This document shows, one piece after another, positions 11,580-22,450 of a stretch of DNA of 64,000 nt. The DNA comes from Anastrepha obliqua (taxonomy: Eukaryota > Arthropoda > Insecta > Diptera > Tephritidae). Under the pieces are notes generated by a model that had not been told where the DNA came from, did not search any database, and worked only from the letters and a program-made list of their open reading frames with translations. The stretch covers positions 63,768,001 through 63,832,000 of the forward strand of contig NC_072893.1 in the NCBI RefSeq assembly GCF_027943255.1, read 5' to 3'. The translations under genes and the position numbers were made by a program. Numbering within the stretch: position 1 is the first letter of the stretch; the number at the start of each line of letters is the position of its first letter.

Positions 11580-12620
11580 GGATTGCTCTATTAAAAAAAG
11601 TTCGGAGGGATTTTATGCATGAATATCTGATTTTTCAAATATATGTACGTTGCAAGTGATTTCAGAAGAAACATTTTCAAGAAAACTAAAAAAAGCAAAT
11701 TCTGAGGTTTTGCTTTGCTTCCCCTTCTGCGATTTATTTTTATTTCATTTAATGTACAGAAAAATTTAAAGATTTGTTGTAATGCATATATTATTGGAAA
11801 AAAAAGAAAAGGGAAAGAATCAGACATTTCATATATGAATGGCTGTGTTTTTTCAGAGCATGTATTATTAGCAAAAATTTAGGGTAAAAAAGAAAACAAA
11901 TATCTAAAATAAAAAATAAAAGATAATATATGAAAACACATTTATTTCACTTCTATATGCCAAATAAAGTTTTGCGTTTGCCAAAAAGCAAAAACCGAAA
12001 GAGTTTGGCTTACAAATATCCATTGTTTGTGCAGCAGGCAATAAGGAGGCAAGAAAAGCTGAACGATGCACTTACCTTGGCAATTGCTGTCTTTGGCTTT
12101 GCCTCTGCTGCTACTGCTGGTGCTGTCGCTCTTACTGATGCTTACGTTTACGGTTATGGCCGAGTAATCTTTTGTCATGTTAAACATGCAAATAAGCCAA
12201 GCCATTTATGTAAGCAAATAGTTGTAGTTGCTTTCCTTTTGGTTTGTTTTTTGAGTGCCGTGGTTTTTATTTGCATTCTTATTTTTTGTTTTTTGCTGCT
12301 TGGTGTTTTCGGTTTTTGGGCTTGTTGTTCTTAAATGCAAGTTTCTGTTGGTATGAAGCCATCGGCTATAAGGGAGTTTGCTAAAAAACGACATACGATT
12401 GTTGGCCCAAGTTAAGAAAAATGCAAATGTGGTAAAAACTAGGAAAGCTATAAAATAAGGAAATGAAAAAAAAGTAAAATAATAAAAAGGTGAGAAAGAT
12501 AAAAAATAAAGGAAAAATAATAATAAAATAACAAAAAATAACTAAAAAACTGAATGAAAAAGTGAATAAAAAATCGATAAAAAGGCGGCAGCCAGATATT
12601 TTACTTTCTGATGTACCTAT
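11580..12620. other. AT-rich DNA, no gene recognised
   Basis: A 134-codon frame at 11,930-12,334 encodes hydrophobic stretches, but it overlaps equally long antisense frames, and the stretch after it (12,420-12,600) is A-rich simple sequence. I do not accept it as a gene. Confidence 0.4.
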
Positions 12621-12627
12621 AAGTACA

Positions 12628-13092
12628 TATTAGGGTGGTCAATAAAAATTCAATTACTGAATCAAAGTGATTTTTAAGTAGCTTCAAACTTGCACCAAAA
12701 TTTAATAAGCTAAAGAACTGCATACCGAAAAGTGTAGTAGAAATTCTAATTAAAACTCTTGGATTCTGATGAAATTTATGTGGAATTTTTCTATTTTTTG
12801 CAAAATGAGATTTTGATGTACGTAGTTTTTATTAGACTTGTGACCTATATTTTATAAAAGAAATTTTAGCATTCAAACAAAAAAAAAACATATTTAAACT
12901 GGTCAAAACGTTATTTTCCAATGTTGTCTCAATGGAAAACATCACGAGGCACACCACTCATATGGGAGAAGCTCGGTCAAACTGTCAAAACTTCGATCCA
13001 AATCGGATCAAAAACCACTAATAACATACATTACCATCAATCCCATTTCCTTTAACAGATTGAAGTGGAAATCAATAATGGATTTCATGTGA
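12628..13092. repeat. Dispersed AT-rich repeat plus SINE 3' scrap
   Basis: ATTAGGGTGGTCAATAAAAA at 12,630 resembles the terminal sequence of many dipteran MITEs, and the following CTTCAAACTTGCACC with ACTGCATAC and GATTCTGATGAA recurs in diverged form at 42,700-42,990. Positions about 12,935-12,985 (GGCACACCACTCATATGGGA) resemble the 3' third of the local SINE. Boundaries are uncertain. Confidence 0.35.
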
Positions 13093-13130
<38 letters not shown>

Positions 13131-13131
13131 T
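13093..13131. repeat. CT dinucleotide microsatellite
   Basis: About 19 CT units are interrupted once by GT. Confidence 0.95.
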
Positions 13132-13354
13132 TAGCTTCACAGTCTGTGGAGGACCATAGCTTCATCAACAATCCTCCTCGAATTCAGTCTTTCTCTTGCC
13201 TCATTTCTCCAATTGATCGCATGAGCTAAAAATCAAAAATTGTGGAATGCTTGCACCATTGGGTGTTTTCCGAGCTTGTTACGTAGAGGATCTTTAGTTT
13301 TAAGTATAATTATTGTTAAATGTTATTAATCAGATCGCAATAAAAATTTGGAAA

Positions 13355-13510
13355 ATCCATGGAAAAGCTCCTCATAAAAAATATCTGCCGTTCGGAGTCG
13401 GTTTGAAATTGTAAGTCCCTCCATTTGTAGAACAACATCAAGACGCACACCACAAATAGGAGGAGGAGCTCGGCCAAACACCCAAAAAGGGACAATAAAA
13501 AAAAAAAAAT
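13355..13510 (+). repeat. tRNA-derived SINE, 5'-truncated
   Basis: The copy begins inside the central block (GAAAAGCTCCTCATAAAAAA, TATCTGCCGTTCGGAGTCGG) and runs through GTCCCTCCATTTGTAGAACA and GGAGGAGCTCGGCCAAACAC to a short A-rich tail. The tRNA-like head is absent. Confidence 0.85.
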
Positions 13511-16501
13511 CTGTCAAGTTTTACTATAATCCAAAAAAGCCAGAAATGGTATAAAAACTCTTAACTTTTATTAGGTTGATCAAGTTTTTAAATATTTTCA
13601 TTAAATATTTGCTTCGGAAAAATATTTTTAACTATTAATTTTTATTTATATTTTTAAAGCTATTTTCAAATGGGTCCAACTCATGTAAATCCTAATATTT
13701 TTTAGGAATATTTGCGTGGAAGTTTTAAATATTATATATTATAATATAAAAAGTTGTATAATTCCAGTGGAAAAATAGTACCTATGTTGTTTTATGCTTT
13801 TGTGTGTTTTTTTTTTTTGATGGAGAGTGATGCACCCTAATGTTCATATATCATCACCTTATTTTATTATTTCGAAGAACGAAAAATGGAGAGTCGAAGA
13901 AAAAAATTAGTGATGCTGAAGTAGTTGACTGGGCTATTTTTCTTATTTTTTAATAGCTAAATAAGAGATTTGATTTTTAATAGTGCAAATTGTATGCAAA
14001 ACTGGAGAAATAAATTTCAAGTAGAGCTCAGGAATTCAGATGGACCTAAGTTTTGTGATTTAGCTTGACAGAGAAATGCTTTGCAACTAGGCATCCATTT
14101 TCCATTACGTTAATAAAATAAAATTTTTTATTTTTGGCCGCAAAATTTTTTGGCCAACAAAAAACTTAAATTTTTTCCAAAAAAACCTATTACAATTTTT
14201 TTCCAAAAAATTTTTTTCAGAAAATATTTTTTATCGCTAGAACTTTAAAAAAATTAAATATATTAAGAGGAACGGAATTTTGTTGTGTAAAATCTGTCGG
14301 AGTTTTCAGGCAAAAGAATATCATTTAGGAGTTGGTCCAGCGTAAAGTACTCCAATAAACTAAAAATAAATAATTCAAATTAAATTTTTCTTTGCGTGAA
14401 GCAGCAACGCGTATGGGTAGGGGCAGGAAAGATAACCTATAAATTCTAAAATAGCAAAATGTTTTAGTTTAAAATTTCATGAAATCAGTTAAGAGGCTTA
14501 GTTGGCTCATCACGCGCCACCGTAAAACTACAGCAAATATGCGCACGATTATCTTGCAAGCACAGCGCGTAGAGGTTTGAGTATTTTTGGATTCGTATGC
14601 ACATACACATTTATGCGTATTTAGCATACGGTGTGAATTTATTGAATTAGGAGGTATTAATTTTTTTTTGTTAATATTTAATTTATGCAATCATTTGCCA
14701 TTTGAATTAATCCAATAAAATGTTTAACACCCGCATATGCATTGCCGCACAGATTTAATTAAATTTTCCTCAGACGCGCACACAGACACATACAAATATT
14801 TAAAACTGCATAAATGCATTGGCAAAAAATTAAAATGAAAAAAAAAAACAACAATTATCCATAGCAGACTTGTAAGTATGCGCGCAAAATAGACTAAAAA
14901 TAATAAATCCAAAAACGGAGAAAAAAACTGCAGCTAAATCAAATATTTCCACCCACTTGCGGTCAAAAAATCAACGTCGCTCAAGAGACAAAATCACCAC
15001 AACTACACAACATAGCAATCGCTGCAGACAGTCAGTGGCGCAGCACCATTTTACACGCAAAAACACAACCGCAAAAAGCGGCATAAAATTAATTTCTGAG
15101 TGATACCTCACTCCGCCAGACGTCCAGCCGACCAGCCGGATGTTGCAGCCATTAGAGGCGGAAAAGCGGCGGCACAAGCAGTTATATTGGTACTCCCTCA
15201 AATATCGATGTATTTTTGTTATTTTTGTTTTTTACACATACTTGCACGTACTATATACGAGTACATACTTGTGTGGGTGTGTGACATGGCGCACACATAT
15301 GTTGCTTTATTCAAACATTCCATCAAATCAATAATGTCCAAGTGACCATCGAACCTTTGTGCAGACGTCTATCCAACACACAGTCACATGTAGGTATTTT
15401 GCCGCATATTTATTTGACAGCGAAAGAGCAAATATAAGTAAATGCGAGTGTGTTGATATGTAGCACTTGCTGATAGAAAACACGAAAATGCTGGAGCACT
15501 GCGACTCGCCAACATGACAAGTACATGCCGCAATTGTAGCAAAATAACGAGTTTTTTCCTTTTGGTGTTTCGTTTTTGCATTTTTTGTGAACTCTTCACA
15601 GTTGTTTGTCACTTTGAATTTTTTTAGTTTTTTTCTTCAAATTTGTGCTTTGTAGAATTGAAGCTTTATTGCAGTTTGATGCGCAAAGTTTGCCCCGTGA
15701 CACTGGTCGATCTTTTTTTATTATCTTCTTTATTGTACCACCTCACGATGCATTTAATGATAAGGCAAGGAATGTGGAAAACAAAGTATATTAAAAGTTA
15801 GTTAAAATTTTGAAATAAACAATGTAATATATTGAGTTGTCCAAGAAGTTTGGTGAACAATTTAAGCAAAGAAAAGGAGTAACTAACGCGGCTGTGAGTA
15901 TGCAATTTTGTAACTGAATTGCGTTTAACAGTTTTATTTATAGCTCGGCATACCCGGCGTGCGCTGCTGCGATTAAATTATTTTTTTGTTTTTACATAAC
16001 TCGAAACTGGATTGGGCTGGCCGCTGTTGATATAAACGTTATACTCACAACTTGTACCGTTTGACCTTGCGATTTTATAGCCATTTGCTCACTGGAAATT
16101 TCACACACTTCAAGCCAAATGGCGCATTTTTGGAAATAAGAGGCGCGTATGTTGTTACATGAGAGAGCATTTACATGTCAAGTGATCCTCGTAGTTTGGA
16201 CAGAGTCATCTATTTTTGAAAAATACAGTTTTATTTGTTGGTCTAAACTGAAAGCAATAAAAAAAGAATTATGTTTTTGAGTTTTATTCAATTTCGAAAA
16301 TTATGGTAATGAGTTGTGTAAGTGAAACACCTGCGATGCTTTTTAACATATCATTTTTTTTTAATTTTCTAGAATAAAATATACGTTTTAAGAAATTAAG
16401 TTCAGCAAAAAGTAATACTATTTTATTGAAATCTTTTTTGGAAAATTGTTTTTGAAAATTAAATATTTTTGTAAAAAAAATTGTTTATTCTTAGATAATA
16501 T
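13511..16501. other. AT-rich DNA without a recognisable gene
   Basis: Long A/T runs dominate. Overlapping frames at 14,970-15,610 on both strands are mutually exclusive shadows with no motif. A diverged sequence block at 16,392-16,470 is repeated on the other side of the next element (see 17,594). Confidence 0.4.
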
Positions 16502-17441
16502 TATAAAGGGTGGTTAAGTTTCAAGGGCCGGTGTTGATTTCGAATAAAATACAAGGTTTTTAGGAAACTGTTGTCATTTCTCTTTATTATGATAATATTG
16601 GTATGGCTCAATTACGTATGGAACAAAATATCGGCCAAATGGCCGCCGCGGCCTCGGAGGCACACCTCCATCCGATGGTCAAAATTTTCGAGGACTCTGA
16701 GGCATAATTGAGGTTCTATGCCGTTAATGTCCCGAATTATCTCATCCTTTAACTCTTCAATTGTTGCTGGCTTATCGACGTACACCTTTTCTTTCAAATA
16801 ACCCCAAAGAAAGAAGTCCAACGGAGCCAAATCACATGATCTTGGCGGCCAATTGACATCGCCGCGACGTGAGATTATTCGGCCATCAAATTTTTCGCGC
16901 AAAAGAGCCGTTGTTTCATTAGCTGTGTGACAAGTGGCACCGTCCTGTTGAAACCACATATCGTTCACATCCATATCTTCCAATTCGGGCCATAAAAAGT
17001 TCGTTATCATCTCACGATAGCGAACACTATTCACAGTAACTGCCTGACCGGCCTCATTTTGGAAAAAATACGGCCCAATGATGCCGCGGGCCCATAAACC
17101 GCACCAAACAGTCACTCTTTGTGGGTGCATTGGTTTTTCAGCAATCCCTCTTGGATTATCATTCGCCCAAATGCGGTAATTCTGCTTACTGACGAATCCA
17201 CTGGGGTGAAAATGTTCCTCATCACTGATGATGAAGTGCACGATATGCATTTTGATTTGAACGCCCGTTTTCATAATAAGCCTGAATAACTTTAACAAGT
17301 CGCTCGATTGTGTATCTTTCCATGGTTCAAATTGAGTTAGTTTGGAATTGAAAAATGTCAAATGAAATGCAGGAAAAAACTTGACGTTTAGGTGTGGCCC
17401 ACATTCAACATCGGCCCTTGAAGTTTAACCACCCTTTATAT
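16502..17441 (-). mobile_element. DD41D (rosa-like) element, internally deleted, copy 1
   Basis: TATAAAGGGTGGTTAAGTTT at the left is mirrored by AAGTTTAACCACCCTTTATA at the right, with an outer TA on both sides. The terminal repeats are about 28 bp with one or two mismatches and end in GGGCCG. The roughly 0.94-kb body contains a minus-strand transposase with an intact catalytic half but a deleted N-terminal domain. A second copy with the same deletion lies at 53,886-54,774 and a fragment at 35,649-35,818. The rosa assignment is from family knowledge and the DD41D spacing. Confidence 0.85.
16612..17323 (-). pseudogene. DD41D transposase, N-terminal domain deleted
   Basis: Translation from the Met near 17,323 gives MERYTIERLVKVIQAYYENG RSNQNA, the normal N-terminus, then sequence joins abruptly to the catalytic region in another frame. 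The catalytic frame (16,612-17,361, 249 codons) contains IISDEEHF (first Asp), WFQQDGATCHT (second Asp) and PRSCDLAPLDFFLWGYLKEK (third Asp). Counting gives 41 residues between the second and third Asp. The tail VCLRGRGGHLADILFHT is the family C-terminus. About 130 codons carrying the second helix-turn-helix are missing, so the product could not bind its ends normally. Confidence 0.85.
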
Positions 17442-18056
17442 ACGGTTTGATGACATTTTTAAGAAGAATTAAAGAAATACTACTATAAAAAGCAACATCT
17501 CTCTGCCATATTGTCGTTCCTAGTCGGAGCATTGGGTAAAACTAAAAATAAAAACAAAAAAAATAATAATAATAACAATAATCATTGGGAAAATAAAATT
17601 CAGGAAAAAGTAATACTATTTTGTCGAAATTTCTTTTTGTAAATATTGTTTTTGGAATTATTTTTTAGAAATTTTTGTTTTTTGAGAATTTATTTTTGTA
17701 ATTTTTTTTTTTTGTTTTTTTTTTTAAAACTTTGGTTTTATGAAAACCCTGTTTTTTGGAAAATAAATTTGTTTTTGTAGTTTTTGAAAATTTGCCTCCT
17801 TTCTGCATGTCTCATAAGGAATGCTCATCACTTCACGATTTATGAGTAACTACCTGGTTGAAAATTAGTGAAAAATTTCCTGTATCTTCTTACTAATATT
17901 TGCCGTGACGCTGCGATTGAATTTCAATCGAATGCTAACGCTTCGATAAAGCATTTCTTTCACTCATTTGCAGTACGCTTTTGAATGTAAATTGTGGGAA
18001 TGAATCTTGCTGTAATTACTGAGCCTAAAAAGAATAATAATTGACGGCTACGCTCA
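17442..18056. other. T-rich DNA without gene
   Basis: Positions 17,594-17,670 repeat 16,392-16,470 with roughly 80% identity by eye (AAAAAGTAATACTATTTT core). The rest is poly-T and poly-A sequence. Confidence 0.5.
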
Positions 18057-18058
18057 TT

Positions 18059-18353
18059 GCTGGGTGTTTGGCCGAGCTCCTCCTTCTGTTTGTGACGCGT
18101 AATTTGGTGTTGTTCCGCAATCAGAAGGTCCTACAGTTTGTATGCCACCTTTTAATCGCGGATGATTTAGTATGATGAGAAGCGTTTTAATGGCAGAAAT
18201 ACACTCAAGCGCTTGGCATTGCCTGCCAAGAGGCGACCGCTGGTAAAAAAATTTTATTCTTCCCTTTGGTGTTTCAAGCACGAGGTTACGAACCTGGACA
18301 CTACCGACACTAGTAGCCACACGCCCACCTATTCGACTGTGGCACCCGCTGAC
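18059..18353 (-). repeat. tRNA-derived SINE, near full length, diverged
   Basis: Minus-strand order: a diverged tRNA-like head with A-box CGAATAGGTGGGCGTGTGGC and B-box GGTTCGTAACCTCGTG, then CCAGCGGTCGCCTCTTGGCA and GGCAATGCCAAGCGCTTGAG, and the 3' part GGAGGAGCTCGGCCAAACAC. Several substitutions mark it as older than the copy at 50,826. Confidence 0.8.
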
Positions 18354-18612
18354 TAATGAGCATAGTTTAAGCAATTATAAAAAAATGTTTTTTTCATAGA
18401 GAAAAAAAATCTTTTTTTTTTTGTAAAAGCTTTAACCAAAATATATTATTTTTTTGCATTCCCAAAATTCGGAGAAATTTTTTTTTATTATAAATATTAA
18501 AAAAAGCATTGAGCAAGCATCAAAATTATACAATTTTTTTCATCACTTCTTATTACTCTAAAACCTAAAAATTAACCAATTTGTAGAGGAGTAGACGACA
18601 ATGTCAAAAATA

Positions 18613-18640
18613 CAGGGTAGGCCATTTAAAGCGGGCCCAT
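18613..18640 (+). repeat. Left terminal inverted repeat, 28 bp
   Basis: Pairs without mismatch with 19,902-19,929. Beyond base 28 the two ends diverge at once. Confidence 0.95.
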
Positions 18641-18726
18641 CTGGCAACCCTATAACTTTTGACAGGAACGTCAGATCGACTAATGACATAGCGCGTTGGA
18701 AGCGTCAGTCCAAGACAATTTTTACC

Positions 18727-19812
18727 ATGGAGCAGTACACTCCAAAAGAACGCGCTGAAATAATTCAGCTTTACATCCAAAATAACTTCTCAATTGTGAA
18801 AACTCAACGTGCGTTTAAAAAAAAAAATAAAGTTAAAAGTGCGCCATCCAAAAGCACTTTACAGCGTTTATACGCAAAATTTATTAACCACGGTAGTCTC
18901 AGCAATACCAGCCACGCATCCAGACAACGTACACGACGTTCTGCTGAAAATATCGAGGCTGTACGAGCCAGTGTTGAGGAGGCTCCGCGAACATCGAGTT
19001 ATCGTCGTTCTCAGGAATTAGGCATCGCCAGGACAACACTCAGGCGCATAATTCGCATCGATTTGAAAATGTTTCCGTACAAAATTCAAATGGCACAAAA
19101 ATTAAACCCGGCTGATTACCCGAAACGGCTTGATTATGCCAAATGGGCCGTCGAAACCGTTCGAAATGAACCCGACTTTTGGCAAAAAATCATCATGTCA
19201 GACGAGGCTCATTTTCAGTTGAATGGAGGCGTAAACAAGCAAAATTGTCGCTTCTACGCTGCCGAAAATCCTCAATTAGTTGAAGAACAGCCTCTCTTCG
19301 ATCAAAAAGTGACTGTGTGGTGCGGTGTTTGTGCGGGAATGGTCATCGGACCGTTCTTTTTCGAAAATGAAAATGGAGCCTCTGTCACCATCAATGGAGA
19401 GCGTTATCGTGCCATGATACGCGATTTTGTTATGCCAATCATCGAAGAAAATGACATGGAAGGCTACTGGTTCCAACAGGACGGGGCTACATGCCACACT
19501 TCACGCGCTACAATCGATTTTTTGAAGCCATTGTTCCCTGGAAGGTTGATTTCGAAAAATGGTGATTTTCCGTGGCCACCGAGATCACCAGATTTGACGC
19601 CACCGGACTTTTATTTGTGGGGTTATCTGAAATCCAAGGTATACATCAACAAGCCAAGGACTCTAACTCAACTTAAAAACAATATCCGACGCGAAATCGC
19701 CGCCATACCGGCCGAAATATTGGCCAAAACGATGGAAAACGCCGAAAAAAGGACACATTTGGCCATCAAGGCCAGAGGCAAACATTTGAAGGATATCATT
19801 TTCAAAAACTAG
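18727..19812 (+). CDS. DD41D Tc1/mariner transposase, 361 residues, intact
   Basis: This enzyme would cut and paste the surrounding element in the nucleus at TA sites. The chosen start, MEQYTPKERAEIIQLYIQNN, sits in a good dipteran context (ACCATGG) downstream of the left inverted repeat; a longer frame from 18,601 reads through the repeat and begins outside the element, so it is rejected. Residues about 1-60 form a first helix-turn-helix (KTQRAFKKKNK, STLQRLYAKF), followed by a basic linker (SRQRTRRS) and a second helix-turn-helix (SQELGIARTTLRRI). The triad is D159 (MSDEAHF), D252 (QQDGATCHT) and D294 (SPDLTPPDFYLWGY); 41 residues separate the last two. No stop or frameshift is visible, so activity is possible. 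An A-rich 3' flank may hold the polyadenylation signal (AATAAA at about 19,838). Confidence 0.93.
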   Translation: MEQYTPKERAEIIQLYIQNNFSIVKTQRAFKKKNKVKSAPSKSTLQRLYAKFINHGSLSNTSHASRQRTRRSAENIEAVRASVEEAPRTSSYRRSQELGIARTTLRRIIRIDLKMFPYKIQMAQKLNPADYPKRLDYAKWAVETVRNEPDFWQKIIMSDEAHFQLNGGVNKQNCRFYAAENPQLVEEQPLFDQKVTVWCGVCAGMVIGPFFFENENGASVTINGERYRAMIRDFVMPIIEENDMEGYWFQQDGATCHTSRATIDFLKPLFPGRLISKNGDFPWPPRSPDLTPPDFYLWGYLKSKVYINKPRTLTQLKNNIRREIAAIPAEILAKTMENAEKRTHLAIKARGKHLKDIIFKN

Positions 19813-19901
19813 CTGGAACAAATCTCCTTGAATCAAAATAAATGATTTTTCATATCAACACAAAAAAAAAATGTTTTTTTCAATGTTTTTTTCAGAAACA
19901 A

Positions 19902-19929
19902 ATGGGCCCGCTTTAAATGGCCTACCCTG
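19902..19929 (-). repeat. Right terminal inverted repeat, 28 bp
   Basis: Exact reverse complement of the left end; followed by TA at 19,930-19,931. Confidence 0.95.
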
Positions 19930-19931
19930 TA

Positions 19932-21914
19932 CTTGGCTCACTTGGTATGGAATCGGTATGGGACAAGTAAGTTACTTTAAGCCTCGTACTGCTGTACAAA
20001 ATGTACACTGCAGCCGGAGAATTTATTTCCTAATATAAAATTTGTTTAATCCATACCGGAGCTGAGAGTGCTCAAGTCGAAGAACAAGGAAAGTTTTTAT
20101 AAATTGCCCTTATTCTTCTTCGACCTTACACCGCCAAAACCTTTCACAAAAAATTTATATTTTTACCTCTCAATTTTTTTTTTTTTAATAAATCAAGGAT
20201 TTGTGTTCTCACTGCAGGTCCTCTGTTTAGTGCATTCACGCAACTTGCCGCCATATATTTCATTTTTTTTCGCATTCGCCTTTTTTATCATAGTACAACT
20301 GCTATATTTGTGGAAAATCTCTAAAAAAGTTCTAGCATCACCCAAAGTTGGGCTATTATGTCGAATATCTCTGAGGATTCTATTAATCCCAGCTGCTTCA
20401 TCCAGAGCGTCATCCCAAGTACGCCCAGTAAAATGTATACTGAATTTGAAACAAAACAGTCTAGAATTACGATATTTCGAAATATCTTGCCTTATAACTC
20501 CTAGTGATGCCATTTTTTTAAGAGTATTTACTTTCATCAAGCCAGAGCTTCGCACAAGTAATTAAAAAATTGTTTTGGTCAATATTTAGACACCAACGTT
20601 TCCTGGAGAGTACTATTTTCAGTATAAAAAGTAGCCTAAAACCTGCTCAAAAGTAGCCTCTTTCTATTAGTGAAAGACCGTCCTCACTGGACTTATCCAA
20701 CACGGAAATTAGTGCGTTCAATCTGATTGCTAAAGTTTTTAAAAATTTTCTTCTTTTACTATGGACAGCGTCAACAATAATTTATTTTCTAATATTTTTT
20801 TAAATTGAAAAATCCAAAACTGTTTGTTTTTGAGAAAGTTACCTCCTCACTCACTGCAAGTGAGCTTCATTATGCTAACCACACTAGGTCTAACCCAACA
20901 TAATGTCTATATCGAAGCACCACTCCGCGGCCAGTTGATAAATTATTTTTGTCTATGTGCGGCACTGGCACAAAGTTCTGAATTTTTTAATTAACACAAA
21001 ATATAAAAATACCATCGAGTGTCATTTAAAAGCAAACAAAAGAAGAAATCCACTGAAAATGCGTAAAAACTTTTCAAGTACGAATGCGCGCTGTTGAGCA
21101 AGGCGCTTAATGCCGCATTTGATGATGTACTTGACGTCACTTCATTTTTAATTATTCTCATTGTTTTCCATCGTTTTTCGTTTGTGAACCGTCTGTCTAG
21201 ACTGCTCGGCCAAAACTCCTACACTTCACTGATTCATTTATATGAAATGTTTATTAATGAAAGTGAAAAAAAGTACGCGAGACGGCTTTTATTTATTCAA
21301 CCACAAAATTACTCGACACTGGCCGGTTAATGGGACTCATAGCGACAATCCGAAAAGCCGAAAAGCGTTCAAGCGATGTTGCGTTTCACTTTGGATTTCT
21401 GCGCCATTTACATTAAATAAACAAATTACAAAACGACAAGCGTACATTTGCAATGTCGCTTAAATTTCAAAGTTTCTCACGTAGCAAGAATTAAACGTTA
21501 ATCATACGCACCGCCGACCCTTCTAATGGATCTATGAGTTTGACTGACATATATATGTATATGTAAATATGTATGCATACGAGTGATTTCTGTGTACATA
21601 TCAGTTAGCTTATAAAACTTTTAACGCGTTTGCGTGTAGTACGAAAGTTTAAATATCCACAACAGCAATAACAAATCCATATGCCAGCAAATGTATTCAT
21701 GAGCGAAGTAAACACGCGTGGATGTATGATATGTGCGATAAGCGCCATTTGAGGTGCTGAGCGTTAAAGTTACAGCGAAAGTTAGACGACACTCAATGAC
21801 AGATTGGATTGTTGTATTTTTGTTCAACATAAATTTTAGTTCGTATCTGCATGCAAAAGTGCAAAAAAGCAAGAAACGTTATGATGCAGATCAGTTGGAA
21901 TAAGTACATGCAAA
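19932..21914. other. No recognised gene; unassigned ORFs near 20.1-20.6 kb
   Basis: Two long overlapping frames (20,068-20,565 plus, 165 codons; 20,193-20,555 minus, 120 codons) share one sequence, so at most one is real. The minus product contains WDDALDEAAGINRILRDIRH and GDARTFLEIFHKY, which is more gene-like than its neighbours, but I could not assign it. It may be a decayed exon or an element fragment. Confidence 0.35.
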
Positions 21915-22450
21915 CTACTAATAAAAAAAAAATAAAATAAAATGAAGAACAATGATATAAAAATAAAGAAGGGAATGAAGCAAAAAAACTAAAGAAACTA
22001 AGAAAATAAATTAAGTTATAAAAAAAGGGTCGTAAAATAACAAATTACAATAAAATGTAGTGAAGTAAAATAAAATAATAATTAAAATAAAATAAAATGA
22101 AATACACCAAAAAAATAGATAAAAATACAACGAAACAAAAACAAAAGAATTGGAAATTAAAACATTAAAAAAAAAATAAAATAAAATAATTTAGAACAAA
22201 CAAATAAAATAATATAAAAGAATTGAAAATTAAGACATTAAACAAAATTAAAAAAAAAAAAATAAAAAAAAAAATAAAAAATAAAAAAATAAAATAAAAA
22301 AAATAAAAAAAAAAAAATAAAAACAAATTAAATTAAAAAAAAAATAAAATAAAATAAAATGAAATAAAATAAGGTGAAAGAATATACAAATAAAATAAAG
22401 TAAACTCACTAAAATAAACTAAAATAAAAATAGAACAAACTTAAAAAAAT
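21915..22450. repeat. A-rich (AAATA) low-complexity tract
   Basis: Over 500 bp made almost entirely of AAATA/AATAAAA-type units on the plus strand. No element end was found beside it. It may be expanded simple sequence. Confidence 0.85.

Larger units (their letters stand above)
18613..19929 (+). mobile_element. Apparently intact DD41D Tc1/mariner transposon
   Basis: The element is 1,317 bp. It starts CAGGGTAGGCCATTTAAAGC at 18,613 and ends with the exact reverse complement at 19,929; the inverted repeats are perfect over 28 bp (18,613-18,640 and 19,902-19,929). TA at 18,611-18,612 and TA at 19,930-19,931 form the expected target duplication. A single uninterrupted 361-codon transposase frame fills the interior. 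Perfect ends plus an open frame suggest recent insertion. The ends and protein differ from the rosa-like copies at 16.5 and 53.9 kb, so it is a separate DD41D lineage. Confidence 0.93.

Noticed and set aside
11930..12334. 134-codon frame with hydrophobic segments
   Set aside because: Overlapped by antisense frames of similar length, simple sequence nearby, no family match.
18601..18726. Upstream extension of the transposase frame to an ATG at 18,601
   Set aside because: It starts outside the transposon and reads through the left inverted repeat; the ATG at 18,727 fits the family N-terminus and has a better context.
20068..20565. 165-codon plus-strand frame
   Set aside because: Phe/Leu-rich translation of T-rich DNA; the antisense frame looks more protein-like but was not identifiable either.
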